64,000 nt of DNA from UBA11872 sp965198285 (GTDB lineage Bacteria; Chloroflexota; UBA11872), in contig OZ240251.1 of assembly GCA_965198285.1 (NCBI GenBank), positions 2,170,001 to 2,234,000 of the forward strand, given 5' to 3'. The position numbers and the translations under genes are program-made. This document shows, one piece after another, positions 8,967 to 18,370 of the stretch (within the stretch, counting starts at the first letter, position 1; every line of letters begins with the position of its first letter). The notes below the pieces were generated by a model. That model made no database searches and was not told where the DNA came from. It worked only from the letters and a program-made list of their open reading frames with translations.

Positions 8967-10973
8967 CTACTGCGTGGGCTCGATGGTCAGGACGCTGTGG
9001 TAGAAGTTGCCCCACCACTGCGAAGGCGCCTGGTAGTCGTTGCCGATGTCGGGCCAGTTGCTCCAGTACGTGTAGTTGTTGGGTGTCAACAACGCCGTCT
9101 GGACGATCGACACGATCGGCATCTCGCGGAGAATGATCTCCATCGAGTCGTAGAACAGGCTCTTCATCTCCGGGTCGCTGGTGGTCAACCCGGCCATCGC
9201 ATCCACGATGGTGTCGAACTCGGAGTTCTCGAAGCGCGACCGCTGACCGGTCGCGACCTCGCCAATCGGCTTCGAATGGCTGCTGTGCAGCAGCCGCCAG
9301 GTGCCCCAGGGGTCGGCCACGTTGACCGTGTTGCCGCCCACCAACTGCATATTGGTGAGGATGTCGCCGCGGGCGATGCCGTCGAAGAAGGCGCCGGCCT
9401 CGGTGATCTTGAACGTGGAGTCGAACCCGGCCACTCGCAACTGGTCGGCCAGGATCGGCGCGACACGCTGCTGGTCTTCCTCACCGCCGCGCACGTGGAT
9501 TTCCATTACCACCGTATTGCCGTCGCCGTCGGCCCAGAGATCGTCGGAGTTCTTCGAGTAGCCCGCGGCCTCCATGCGTTCAGCGCTCTTCTCGAGGTTG
9601 AACTCCTTGGCCGGGTACTTCTCGAAGAGGTCCTTGGCGTGCTGGTAGAAGACGTCCATGGCCGGCGTGTGCGGGAAGAACACGTCGGTGACGGTGGTGA
9701 TGCCCTCGTAGGCGAATTCCACGATCTTCTCGCGGTCAACGGCGTAGGAGATCGCCCAGCGCACGTCCGCGTTGTCGAACGGCGGGGCCTTGAGGTTGAA
9801 CGCCAGATGCCGCGGCGCCGGGTCGAAGTAGGCGTACGGCAGGTCGGGGAACCAGGCCCTGATGTTGGGGTTCTCCTGGTTGACCTGCTCGTAGACGCTA
9901 CGCGGCATGTGCCAGAACGTGTCCTGCTCGTTGGCGATGGCCTTGGCGGCTCGCTTCTCGGCGTTCTCGACGCCGACGAAGACCACCCGCTCCGGGTTCG
10001 GCAACGCCAGCGGCGTCTTGCGGTCCACGCCGCCGATGGGCGGCGCAACCTTGGCGCCCCACCAGTTGTCGTTGCGGTCCCAGACCGTCTCAAGCTCAGT
10101 GGTGGACGTCAGCGTGTACGGACCGGTGAAGACTGGCCAGCCCTGCTCCGGGTCGTAGTTCGTGAAAGTGGCCGGGTCTTTGCCCTCCCAAATGTGCTTG
10201 GGAACGATGTACACCGACCAGTACAGCGTCGCGAACATCTGCGACATGAAACGCGGATTGGGCTCGTTGAACGTGATGTGCACGTTCTTGTCGTTCATGG
10301 CCTCGGCCGACTCCACCCATTCCTGAACGTCCACGGCCCAGCGCAGGTCCGCGCCGCCGTCGCGCAGCATGTTCAGGGTGAAGGCGATGTCGTGAGCCGT
10401 GAACGGCATGCCGTCCGACCACTCCACGCCGTCGCGCACGCTCAACGTCACCCCGCTGAAGCCGGCGTCGTACTCGAACCCGTCGATCTGCCAGAGCTCT
10501 TCCTGGCCTGTTTGCAGGTTGATGTAGATGACCGACTCGATCGCCAACTGCTGCGACCCGGTGTGCATGGTCATGCTGTTGCTGAACGGGTTGAAGACCT
10601 CGGGGTTGGCGTTGCGGCCGGAAATGTTCTCGCCGATCAGCGTCCGGTTGCGCGGCACGTTGTCGCGCGGACCGGTCGGCCCCATCATTTCCTTCATGGC
10701 CTCGGGGGTGGGCGTCGGCGTCGGCGCACGCGTTGGAGCCGCGGTCGCTGCCGGGGCCGCAGTCGGAGCCGCAGTCGCTGCCGGAGCCGCCGTGGGCGCC
10801 GCGGTGGCGGGCGCCGCGGTCGCTTCTGCCATCGCAGTCGCTGCCGGCGTCGGAGTCGGTGCGGGTTCTTCGTCCTCACCGCAGGCGGCAATCAACACAG
10901 CGGCGCTTGCCGCCGCTCCGCCACCGAGGAATTGAAGCAGCCGCCGTCGGCTCAATCCGTTCAGAGAACTCAT
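8967..10973 (-). CDS. ABC transporter substrate-binding lipoprotein, peptide/oligosaccharide type (SBP family 5)
   Basis: A 668-residue periplasmic or surface binding protein. It starts MSSLNGLSRRRLLQFLGG, a Tat-type signal, with lipobox IAACG, then a long Ala/Thr/Pro linker (about residues 30-90) encoded by near-repeats. The mature domain shows family-5 landmarks: VRDGVEWSDGMPFTAHDIAFT and DNADVRWAISYAVDREKIV. Start ATG 10973 is chosen because a GGGGAGGA lies seven bases upstream; the frame remains open to a GTG at 10997. It would deliver substrate to the two permeases encoded divergently. At 668 residues it is somewhat long for the family because of the linker and a C-terminal extension. 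Confidence 0.92.
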   Translation of the reverse strand: MSSLNGLSRRRLLQFLGGGAAASAAVLIAACGEDEEPAPTPTPAATAMAEATAAPATAAPTAAPAATAAPTAAPAATAAPTRAPTPTPTPEAMKEMMGPTGPRDNVPRNRTLIGENISGRNANPEVFNPFSNSMTMHTGSQQLAIESVIYINLQTGQEELWQIDGFEYDAGFSGVTLSVRDGVEWSDGMPFTAHDIAFTLNMLRDGGADLRWAVDVQEWVESAEAMNDKNVHITFNEPNPRFMSQMFATLYWSVYIVPKHIWEGKDPATFTNYDPEQGWPVFTGPYTLTSTTELETVWDRNDNWWGAKVAPPIGGVDRKTPLALPNPERVVFVGVENAEKRAAKAIANEQDTFWHMPRSVYEQVNQENPNIRAWFPDLPYAYFDPAPRHLAFNLKAPPFDNADVRWAISYAVDREKIVEFAYEGITTVTDVFFPHTPAMDVFYQHAKDLFEKYPAKEFNLEKSAERMEAAGYSKNSDDLWADGDGNTVVMEIHVRGGEEDQQRVAPILADQLRVAGFDSTFKITEAGAFFDGIARGDILTNMQLVGGNTVNVADPWGTWRLLHSSHSKPIGEVATGQRSRFENSEFDTIVDAMAGLTTSDPEMKSLFYDSMEIILREMPIVSIVQTALLTPNNYTYWSNWPDIGNDYQAPSQWWGNFYHSVLTIEPTQ

Positions 10974-11260
10974 ACGGGTTTCCTCCCCTTGCGACACGCT
11001 GCCACAGGACGCAGCGTGCGCCTTCGCGCATATTCGGCGGCGGTCCTACGCCTGTCAAGATTTCGGCGGCTCAACAGTCACACCTGACCGCCGGCGCGCA
11101 CACGAGGCGGCAGGATGGACCGGCCGCGCGCGCGCTCCCTATACTCGAACAGGCGTCGCCGTCGAATTGCTCGTTGGGAAACCGGTTCGGGCAGTTGCGC
11201 CGCGAACCGGTACTCGACGCTTCACCAGGCTGACTGCGCACAGTTCAGGAGATTGCACGG
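10974..11260. promoter_or_regulatory. Divergent intergenic region of the ABC importer
   Basis: This 287-bp region separates the binding-protein gene (leftward) from the permease genes (rightward) and must hold both promoters. A TATACT at 11140-11145 is a five-of-six match to a -10 element pointing right, but no convincing -35 was seen. No operator palindrome is obvious. Confidence 0.3.
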
Positions 11261-12262
11261 GTGTCGCTGGGCTACCTACTTCGGCGGGTCGGCATGTTCC
11301 TGCTGGTCGTGTGGGTCGCGGCGTCGATCAACTTCGTCATCCCGCGCCTGGCCCGCGGCGACCCCATCCAGGCCCAGTTCGCGCAGCTCGAGACCTTGGG
11401 CATCCGCACCTCTGGCATGGACCAGGTAGTAGCCGCGTACAAGAAGCGGCTCGGCCTAGACCGCCCCATGGTCGAGCAGTACTTCTCCTATCTGTGGAAC
11501 GTGGCGCGATTCGACTTTGGACCCTCGATTTCGTATTTCCCGGCCGATATTGGGCGCCTCATCGTCCAGCGGCTGCCCTGGACGATTGGGCTGCTGACCG
11601 CATCGACCATCATTGCGTTCATTGTCGGAAACCTGCTTGGCGCCCTGCTGGGGTGGCCGGGATCTTCTCGTTGGGTGAGGTGGCTTGTACCCATTCTGAT
11701 GCCACTGTCGGCCATTCCGTATTACCTATTGGGCCTGATTCTGATATTCACGTTTGCGTTCAGTCTGAAGCTATTCCCATTGGGCAGCGCCTATAGCACC
11801 GGCGCCAAAATCGAACTAGCCCCGGATTTCGCCTTCGACGTCTTGTACCACAGTATTCTGCCCGCGCTCTCGATCGTTCTTTCGGTCACTGGATTCTGGA
11901 TGCTGGGGATGCGCGGCATGATGGTGACCAACATGGGCGAGGACTTCATGATCATGGCCGAGGCCAAAGGCCTGTCGCCCCTGCGGATATTCCTTCGCTA
12001 CGCCATGCGTAACGCCATGCTGCCCCAGGTAACCGGCCTGGCGTTGACCTTCGGCGGCATCATTGCGGGCGCGGTCCTGGTGGAGGTGATCTTTGACTAC
12101 CCCGGCATGGGCTGGATCCTCTGGCGCGCCATTCGCAACACCGACTATTTCCTGATCCAGGGCATCGTGTTCGTGCTGGTGGTCTCGGTGGCGCTCGCGA
12201 TGCTGGTTCTCGACCTGATCTACCCGTTCGTGGACCGAAGGATTGTCTATGTCCGCCGCTAG
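11261..12262 (+). CDS. ABC transporter permease (DppB/OppB-like)
   Basis: A 333-residue inner-membrane protein beginning with GTG and LGYLLRRVGMFLLVVWVAASINFVIPR, the usual first helix of DppB-type permeases. About six hydrophobic segments are visible. The EAA-type coupling loop reads MIMAEAKGLSPLRIFLRYAMRNAMLPQ between residues of the fourth and fifth helices. It forms the channel with the next gene product. The 3' end overlaps the start of that gene by 14 bp, indicating an operon with translational coupling. Confidence 0.93.
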   Translation: MSLGYLLRRVGMFLLVVWVAASINFVIPRLARGDPIQAQFAQLETLGIRTSGMDQVVAAYKKRLGLDRPMVEQYFSYLWNVARFDFGPSISYFPADIGRLIVQRLPWTIGLLTASTIIAFIVGNLLGALLGWPGSSRWVRWLVPILMPLSAIPYYLLGLILIFTFAFSLKLFPLGSAYSTGAKIELAPDFAFDVLYHSILPALSIVLSVTGFWMLGMRGMMVTNMGEDFMIMAEAKGLSPLRIFLRYAMRNAMLPQVTGLALTFGGIIAGAVLVEVIFDYPGMGWILWRAIRNTDYFLIQGIVFVLVVSVALAMLVLDLIYPFVDRRIVYVRR

Positions 12263-13157
12263 CGCCGATCCGGCGACGGCCGCACTCCGGTCGCCCGAGA
12301 CCTGGAGCCGGCGTCGCGAGTGGATTTCCTATGGCCGCCGCAACCCCACCCTGATCGCTGGTCTGGTCATCATCACGGTGATCGTGCTCTTTGGCTTGCT
12401 GGCCCCGTTCATCATAGACCAGGATGCCACCCGCACCACGGCCTTTGCCAAGGACCTGTCACCCAGTCTGGACCATCCACTGGGTACGGATAGCTTCGGC
12501 CGCGACATGCTGGCGCTCATCATCGTGGGCACGCCGCAGACCGTGAAGATCGGTCTGATCGCCGGCTTCATGGCCCTCATCATTGGTTCCACCCTGGGCT
12601 TCGTGCAGGGGTACTACCGCGGCCCGATTGGGACGGGCGTGCGCGGAGTCACTGATATCACGCTCACCATCCCCGCCCTGCTCATCCTGATCACCGTGGC
12701 CAGCCAGGTGCGGCAGGTGACGGTCGAATCGATGGCCATCATCATCGCGCTGCTGGCCTGGCCGGGCACCACCCGCGCCATTGGCTCGCATGTGCTCAGC
12801 CTGCGGGAACGCGCCTTCGTTCCCATCGCCCGCTTCAACGGCATGTCCGGGCTGGAGATCATCTTCAAGGAGCTGATGCCCAACATGCTGCCCTACCTGG
12901 GCGCCAGCTTCGTGGCCGCCGTATCCACCGCCATTCTCTTCGCCATCGGGCTTGAAGTGCTGGGCCTTGGTCCCCAGACCACCAACACCCTGGGCATGAC
13001 GATCTACTGGTCACAGCTGCACTCGGCCGTGATTCGGGGACTCTGGTGGTGGTGGCTGTCGCCCATGGTGGTCATCGTCCTCTTATTCATTGGGCTGTTT
13101 CTCATCAGCCACGGCCTCGATGAGTTGGCCAATCCACGCCTGCGACGGCGGGTGTAG
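12249..13157 (+). CDS. ABC transporter permease (DppC/OppC-like)
   Basis: Permease of about 302 residues. After a polar N terminus it has a first membrane helix, a periplasmic stretch ending HPLGTDSFGRDMLALIIVGTPQT, which is the conserved DppC motif, and then five helices. The EAA loop is FVPIARFNGMSGLEIIFKELMPNMLPYLG. ATG 12249 is preferred over the TTG at 12243. It overlaps the upstream permease gene by 14 bp. Together with the divergent binding protein and ATPases it completes a five-gene importer. Confidence 0.93.
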   Translation: MSAASADPATAALRSPETWSRRREWISYGRRNPTLIAGLVIITVIVLFGLLAPFIIDQDATRTTAFAKDLSPSLDHPLGTDSFGRDMLALIIVGTPQTVKIGLIAGFMALIIGSTLGFVQGYYRGPIGTGVRGVTDITLTIPALLILITVASQVRQVTVESMAIIIALLAWPGTTRAIGSHVLSLRERAFVPIARFNGMSGLEIIFKELMPNMLPYLGASFVAAVSTAILFAIGLEVLGLGPQTTNTLGMTIYWSQLHSAVIRGLWWWWLSPMVVIVLLFIGLFLISHGLDELANPRLRRRV

Positions 13158-13238
13158 TGTGAGGTCGCCGGCCAGCCGCAAGTAAGACCGAATCGTTCGC
13201 CGGGGAAGGCGCAAGGTGACGGAGAGTTGCAGCGCCCG

Positions 13239-15341
13239 ATGAGAGCCTCTCCCAGGTCGTACGCACGTTTCACCGAGCTTCCGCCCGGCGCCATCCAGCC
13301 CGACGGCTGGCTGCGCCAGTACGCTCGCATCAACGCCGACGGCTGGCTCCTGCGCTACGCGCAAGTGCGCGACCCCGAGCTCTACTCGATCTTCTGGGAC
13401 CGGGTAGCGAGCCTCGAGGGCTACTGGGACTCGTCCTGCGATTTCGCCGGCTACTTCGCCGACGGCCTCGTCCGCTACGCCCAGCTTGTTCCGGAAAGCG
13501 ATCTCGCCGCCGAGCTGGACGAATGGCTCACCCACCTTCTGGCTTCCCAGGACCCCGACGGCTACCTCGGCCCCTTCGAACCCGACGCCCGCAACACCCA
13601 GATCCTCGAAGCCTTCACCATTGGCATCCTGGTGGAAGCCCTGCTCCAGCGCTACGAGTTCACGGCCGACCCCGAGATCTTGAGCGCCGCCGAACGCGCG
13701 ATGCGTGTCCTGATGAAGCACTGGCGCCCCGACGGCGAACGCTCGGACGTCCGCTCCTATCTCCTCCACGGCACCTACGTGATTCGCGCCGCTACCCAGC
13801 TCTACAAGCACACGGGCAGTGAGGATTACCTCGCCTACGCCCGCCAGATCCTCGACAGGTTCGGCCGGGTCGAGCACTACCTCCGCTACTACGCCGAACG
13901 CAAGATCCGCGATCAACGCCGCCAGCGCGGCTGGATCGCTCCCGCGCCGGAGGACCAATTCGTCCCACCGCCCCACTTTCGCCACCAATACGACCAGACG
14001 GACTTCCTCGGCTTCAACGCCAGCTCCGTCGCCGACGGCTACAACGCCTGCTCCGGCCGCCACAACGTCTGCGAAAGCGAAGACGTGGGCCTACCAGCCA
14101 TCCTCTACGAGTACAGCGGCGACGAGGAGTTGCTGCGCGCCAGCGAAGCGGCCTGGACCATGATGCAGGCCCACCTGTCGCCGCACGGCTCGCCGCTGGG
14201 CAACGAGCTGCTCCACCACCGCGGCCCCCGCGCCTCCACCGAGCACTGCGGCGCCGTGGAATGGATGCTCACCAATCAAGCCTTGACCCGCATCACCGGC
14301 GCCGTGAAATACGCCGACGCCGCGGAGCTTGCCTTCTTCAACGCCTACCCCGCCGCCAAGAGTTCCGACGGCCTGTTGATCGCCTACCTCCATGCGGCCA
14401 ACCAGCTCGTGGCCAGCGAATGGACCTTCCCGCCCTGGAGCGACCCCGACAAGGGTTGGTCCAGCCACTTCTACTCCACCGCGCACGACCCGCTCTGCTG
14501 CAACAGCAATGGCCCGCGGGCGATCCCCCCCTTCATTGCCGGCATGGCCATGGCCGAAGCGGGCGGGTTAGTCGTCCTGCACTTCGGCCCCTGCACGATC
14601 AAGGCTGATCTGCCCGACGCCGGTCAGGTCGAGCTACGGCAGGAGACCGCCTACCCCTTCGAAGACGGCGTCTGTATCACCGTCGACGAGGCGCCGCGCG
14701 ACCCCTTCTCACTCGGCATCCGCATCCCCGGCTGGAGCTCATCGGCCCGGATCGCGATCAACGGTGTGAAGTGGGATGGCGAGGCGAACCCGGGCGCCAT
14801 CGCCCGGATCGCCCGCGTCTGGCGCCCCGGCGATCAGCTGGACGTCCGTTTCGAGACCCCGATTCGCATCGCCGTCCACCCGGAGACTGCGCTGCGTGTC
14901 GGCGGCGTCGCCGTCCAGCGCGGTCCGCTGCTTTACGCGCTCCCGATCGCCGAAGACTGGCAGCCCTACGAAGCTGTCCATGCCTGGGCCCGCGGCGACC
15001 CGCTCAGCTACCAGGTCCTCCCCAAGCGAAGTTGGCGCTGGCGGGTGGCGTTGGAACTGGATCCCGACGATCCCGATTCGTCGTTCACGCTCGTCAATCG
15101 GCGGGCACCCGACGACTCCAGTCCCTGGGACATCGAGCACGCGCCGATCGGCCTGCGAGCCAGGGTGCGAACCGTCCGCAACTGGTGGCTCGAGGGCGAC
15201 CGCGAGCACCCCGATACCCCCGGACTTCCCTACAAACCCATGGACCTCTCCGAGCGCACCACCACCGTCACGCTTCTGCCCTACGGCTGTACCCGCCTGC
15301 GCCTCGCCTACTTACCATGGGTCGGGGGCGGCTCGGTCTAG
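13239..15341 (+). CDS. Glycoside hydrolase family 127 (DUF1680), beta-L-arabinofuranosidase-like
   Basis: A 700-residue protein. The opening IQPDGWLRQYARINADGW resembles the N-terminal start of GH127 alpha/alpha-barrel enzymes. The active-site set known from Bifidobacterium HypBA1 (zinc-binding Glu/Cys/Cys and a nucleophilic Cys) is present at near-identical spacing: E335 and C337 in TEHCGAVEW, and C420-C421 in DPLCCNSNGPR. It would remove terminal beta-L-arabinofuranose from glycans or glycoproteins in the cytoplasm, as there is no signal peptide. Two starts are possible: TTG 13227 or ATG 13239; the ATG is used. It follows the importer permeases by 82 bp, hinting that the importer carries arabinosides. 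Confidence 0.9.
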   Translation: MRASPRSYARFTELPPGAIQPDGWLRQYARINADGWLLRYAQVRDPELYSIFWDRVASLEGYWDSSCDFAGYFADGLVRYAQLVPESDLAAELDEWLTHLLASQDPDGYLGPFEPDARNTQILEAFTIGILVEALLQRYEFTADPEILSAAERAMRVLMKHWRPDGERSDVRSYLLHGTYVIRAATQLYKHTGSEDYLAYARQILDRFGRVEHYLRYYAERKIRDQRRQRGWIAPAPEDQFVPPPHFRHQYDQTDFLGFNASSVADGYNACSGRHNVCESEDVGLPAILYEYSGDEELLRASEAAWTMMQAHLSPHGSPLGNELLHHRGPRASTEHCGAVEWMLTNQALTRITGAVKYADAAELAFFNAYPAAKSSDGLLIAYLHAANQLVASEWTFPPWSDPDKGWSSHFYSTAHDPLCCNSNGPRAIPPFIAGMAMAEAGGLVVLHFGPCTIKADLPDAGQVELRQETAYPFEDGVCITVDEAPRDPFSLGIRIPGWSSSARIAINGVKWDGEANPGAIARIARVWRPGDQLDVRFETPIRIAVHPETALRVGGVAVQRGPLLYALPIAEDWQPYEAVHAWARGDPLSYQVLPKRSWRWRVALELDPDDPDSSFTLVNRRAPDDSSPWDIEHAPIGLRARVRTVRNWWLEGDREHPDTPGLPYKPMDLSERTTTVTLLPYGCTRLRLAYLPWVGGGSV

Positions 15342-15373
15342 GAGCCTGGCCCGCACCTCTCAGATTGGCAGCC

Positions 15374-16396
15374 TCAGCCGCTCGAATCGACGTCCGGCAA
15401 GGCCACCGCAACTTCTCGTCCGATGCGCGCCGACTCCCAGCAGGCCTCGTTGACCCGCAGCACGTCCAGCCCGCCTTCGCCGCTGGAGTGGACCTCGTCG
15501 CGACCAAGAATGGCGTCCACGAAGTTGTGGTCCGGGCTGGACGGCGCCGGCAGTTCACCGACGGCCACCAGTTCCTGCTGCGCGTCGTAGTGTCGTAGCT
15601 CATCCATCGTGTTGTACTCGATCCCACGCACCAGCAGCGTGCCCTCACTGCCATAGAACCCCATGTCCTCGGCCGCCGGCGCCGACGCGTTGCCCACGTG
15701 CGCAAAGCTGCCGATGGCGCCGTTCTCGAACCGCGCGCTGATGGTCATGTCCACGTCCACGTCCAGGTCGTAGCGGTTCTCATGCGTCATCACCGCGCTG
15801 ATCCTTAGCCCGGTGGCGTACATCACGTAGTCCATCAGGTGGCTGCCCCAGTCGATCAGCTGCCCGCCGCCCGAGAGCTCCGGGTCCTGCCGCCACTGCC
15901 CCCGCTGCTCCCAGTACCAGCCGTGGTGCTGGAGCCCAGTAACCAGCTGGATCCGGCCGATGGCGCCAACCTGGATCTGCTGCCGGATGTAGCGGTGGGC
16001 GGGCGCAAAGTGGCGTTGATACGACACCATCAGGATCGTGCCGGCCAGGTCGCGGCGCCTGAGGGCTTCCTCGCCCTCGTCCACGGTGCAGACCAGCGGC
16101 TTCTCCGTCATCACGTGACAGCCGGCGTCCAACGAATCCACGATCTGCTCAAAGTGCAGCGCGTGCGGCGAACCGATTTCGACGGCGCTCGGATTCACCT
16201 GGCGTAGAAGATCCTGGTGCGACGCGAATTCGGGCACGCCCGCCAGTCCCGGGTTTCGCTCCTTCATGCGCGCAATGGAGGCCTGGCTGGGATCGGCCAA
16301 GCCCACGATTTCCACGTCATCTATTGCCAGCAGCCGGGGAATATGGGTTGACATAAAGTTGCCGCAGCCGATGATTCCCATCCGAATCGCTGCCAT
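15374..16396 (-). CDS. Gfo/Idh/MocA family oxidoreductase
   Basis: A 340-residue dehydrogenase. The Rossmann motif is RMGIIGCGNFMSTH, the catalytic-lysine motif is HVMTEKPLVCTVDEG, and SGGGQLIDWGSHLMDYVMY gives the conserved Asp and His. The ATG at 16396 is preceded by GGGAGG six bases upstream. It is adjacent to and co-directional with an enolase-superfamily dehydratase gene, so it probably oxidises a sugar whose acid product is then dehydrated. The gene is convergent with GH127. Confidence 0.9.
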   Translation of the reverse strand: MAAIRMGIIGCGNFMSTHIPRLLAIDDVEIVGLADPSQASIARMKERNPGLAGVPEFASHQDLLRQVNPSAVEIGSPHALHFEQIVDSLDAGCHVMTEKPLVCTVDEGEEALRRRDLAGTILMVSYQRHFAPAHRYIRQQIQVGAIGRIQLVTGLQHHGWYWEQRGQWRQDPELSGGGQLIDWGSHLMDYVMYATGLRISAVMTHENRYDLDVDVDMTISARFENGAIGSFAHVGNASAPAAEDMGFYGSEGTLLVRGIEYNTMDELRHYDAQQELVAVGELPAPSSPDHNFVDAILGRDEVHSSGEGGLDVLRVNEACWESARIGREVAVALPDVDSSG

Positions 16397-16465
16397 GCTG
16401 GTCCTCCCGCTGCGCGGGGCCTGCTCGGCCTCCGCCTGCCAGTTCGGCCCCCAGGTATTTCTGGG

Positions 16466-17629
16466 CTAGTGCTCGACTTCTCCGCCAGCAAAGGTGTAGG
16501 GCCGGCCCATCGATTGCTCCCGCCAGCGGTCCGGTTCCACCGGTCGCGGTGGATGCGCGGCGATGAAGTCCTCGTCCGGCTCCACCCCCAGTCCAGGACC
16601 CGACGGCAGGTCGTAGTGGCCATCGACGATTCGCACCGGCTCCTTCAGCAGGCCCTCGATCGCAAAGTGGCCGCTTTCCTGGATGAAGAAGTTGGGAATC
16701 GACGCGTCGACCTGCGCCGAGGCCACGAAGTTCAGCACGCTGAACGGGTTGTGTGGCGCCACGGCAATCCCGTAGGCCTCGGCCATGCTGGCGATCTTGC
16801 GCAGTTCCGAAATGCCGCCGGAGTGCCCGATGTCGGGCTGCGCGTAGGCCACGGCTTCGCGCTCGAAGAGCTCGCGGAATCCCCAGCGCGTATACAGCCG
16901 CTCCCCGGTTGCCAGCGGTACCGTCGTTTCCTGCGAGAGTTTCTCCATCGCGCTCGTGTATTCCGGGCCGCACGGCTCTTCCAGGAACATCGGCTTGTAC
17001 GGGGCAATCCCTTCCGCCAGCTTGCGGATCATGGCCAGGTTCAACCGCCCGTGGGTTTCCACCATGATGTCCACGTCCGGTCCCACCGCTGCTCGCACCG
17101 CGCCGACCTTGGCAATGGCTTGCTCGAACTGGGCGGGTGACAGGTAGTAGCCGGCCGTAGGAAGCGGGTCGAACTTCATGGCCGACCAGCCGTCGGCCAC
17201 GGCCTCCTTGGCGTTCTCCACGAGCTCGTCCGTGGTGGCGCCACCAACGCCCCGGTAACAGCGCAGCCGTGTACGAATCGGCCCGCCCAGCATTTCGTAA
17301 ACGGGCAGCCCCGCGGCCTTGGCCTTGATGTCCCAGAGCGCGATGTCGATGCCGCTCATGGCCGACATGTAGACCACGCCGCCGCGCACGTTGTGCCACA
17401 TGTAGTACATGCTCGACCAGATCTGCTCGACCCGGCGCGCGTCGCGTCCGATCAGATAGTCGCCGATGGTGTCGACGGCGCCGGCCACGGCCCCGGGCAT
17501 CAGTGAACATTCGCCGTAGCCCACCAGCCCGCTCTCGGTCTCGATCCTCACGTAGCAGTAGTTGAAGGCTCCGCGGCCGTAGTAGACCTCGGGGTTAAAC
17601 GTGAGCGTGGTAACCGAACGAATCTTCAT
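16466..17629 (-). CDS. Mandelate racemase/muconate lactonizing enzyme family, galactonate-dehydratase-like
   Basis: A 387-residue enolase-superfamily enzyme. The N-terminal capping domain is followed by a TIM barrel with metal ligands on successive strands: VDIMVETHGRLN, MFLEEPCGPE and ATGERLYTRWGFRELFE. The base dyad region QPDIGHSGGI and VAPHNPFSVLN resembles D-galactonate dehydratase-type members (His after the metal sites). It would abstract a proton alpha to a carboxylate and dehydrate a sugar acid. ATG 17629 (MKIRSVTTLTF) is chosen over the upstream TTG at 17641. It probably lies in one transcript with the oxidoreductase at 15374, whose product it could use. Confidence 0.88.
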   Translation of the reverse strand: MKIRSVTTLTFNPEVYYGRGAFNYCYVRIETESGLVGYGECSLMPGAVAGAVDTIGDYLIGRDARRVEQIWSSMYYMWHNVRGGVVYMSAMSGIDIALWDIKAKAAGLPVYEMLGGPIRTRLRCYRGVGGATTDELVENAKEAVADGWSAMKFDPLPTAGYYLSPAQFEQAIAKVGAVRAAVGPDVDIMVETHGRLNLAMIRKLAEGIAPYKPMFLEEPCGPEYTSAMEKLSQETTVPLATGERLYTRWGFRELFEREAVAYAQPDIGHSGGISELRKIASMAEAYGIAVAPHNPFSVLNFVASAQVDASIPNFFIQESGHFAIEGLLKEPVRIVDGHYDLPSGPGLGVEPDEDFIAAHPPRPVEPDRWREQSMGRPYTFAGGEVEH

Positions 17630-17750
17630 GGGCGTGCTCAATTCGCGGTGCGGCCCGACGCCTGGTGACCCCGACGCCGCGAAGGCCGCGAGTTCCCGGC
17701 CAGCCTATATCGCACGGCCGGGACCGTCAGCCACGGCACCGTTCTTGTGG

Positions 17751-18326
17751 TTACGGCTTGGACTCGGACCCAGCCCGACGCTCGAACTCTCGCAGCCAGG
17801 CGTCCACCGACCGCTGACTCCGCAGCCGGACGACGGGCGTTCCGCGCGCTTCCGCCTCTCGCACCAGCTCGGAGTACTGGCGCTCGCGCCGCCTATGCAC
17901 CTTCAGATTCCAGAGCACCAGGCTGTCGCGGGACAGCAGCGCGTTGCCAACAGTCTCGCGCTGCATTCCCCAGAGGAGCCGATCATTGCTCCGGACGCGT
18001 TGCAGCGTGCGGCGAAACACCCGCCAGGTGGCCGTGCGCAGCGGCAGATCCAGCCAGACCATCAGTTGGACGCGCGGCCAATAGATGTCCCGCGACCGGC
18101 TGTAGTTGCCTTCCACCACCCAGGCGTCGCCGGCCGTGGCCTGCCGAACTTCGGGCAGGAACTCCTCGTCGCTCGGCATGCCCCAGTCCGGCCGATGCCG
18201 CCAGTGCAGGGCATCCAATTCCACGTGCGGGACCCGCAGAATCCGTGCCAGGTGTCGGGCGACGGTCGTTTTGCCGGACCCCGACAAGCCGCACACCCAT
18301 ACGCGCTCGGGTCGCTCGTCAGACAT
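17751..18326 (-). CDS. P-loop NTPase, FlaR/adenylate-kinase-like
   Basis: A 191-residue protein with Walker A CGLSGSGKTT at residues 12-21, then VPHVELDALHWRHRPDW and WVVEGNYSRSRDIYWPR. This pattern is found in the 'DNA topology modulation protein FlaR'/AAA_17 group of small kinase-like P-loop proteins. The Arg-rich segment RTATWRVFRRTLQRVRSNDRLLW is a lid-like region. The substrate is unknown. It is separate from the flanking genes by 44-120 bp, with no clear functional link. Confidence 0.75.
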   Translation of the reverse strand: MSDERPERVWVCGLSGSGKTTVARHLARILRVPHVELDALHWRHRPDWGMPSDEEFLPEVRQATAGDAWVVEGNYSRSRDIYWPRVQLMVWLDLPLRTATWRVFRRTLQRVRSNDRLLWGMQRETVGNALLSRDSLVLWNLKVHRRRERQYSELVREAEARGTPVVRLRSQRSVDAWLREFERRAGSESKP

Positions 18327-18370
18327 TCACGACGAAGCTGGCGGTCATCCGCCCGGCTGGATCGGTCGGC

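Noticed and set aside
10690..10900. Possible CRISPR or satellite-like repeats
   Set aside because: The near-repeats are coding for the Ala/Thr/Pro linker of the ABC binding lipoprotein and are not separated by unique spacers.
8997..11087. 696-codon plus-strand open frame opposite the ABC binding-protein gene
   Set aside because: It mirrors the family-5 binding protein codon by codon and has Val/Arg/His-rich non-domain composition; the minus-strand gene has clear motifs and a ribosome-binding site.
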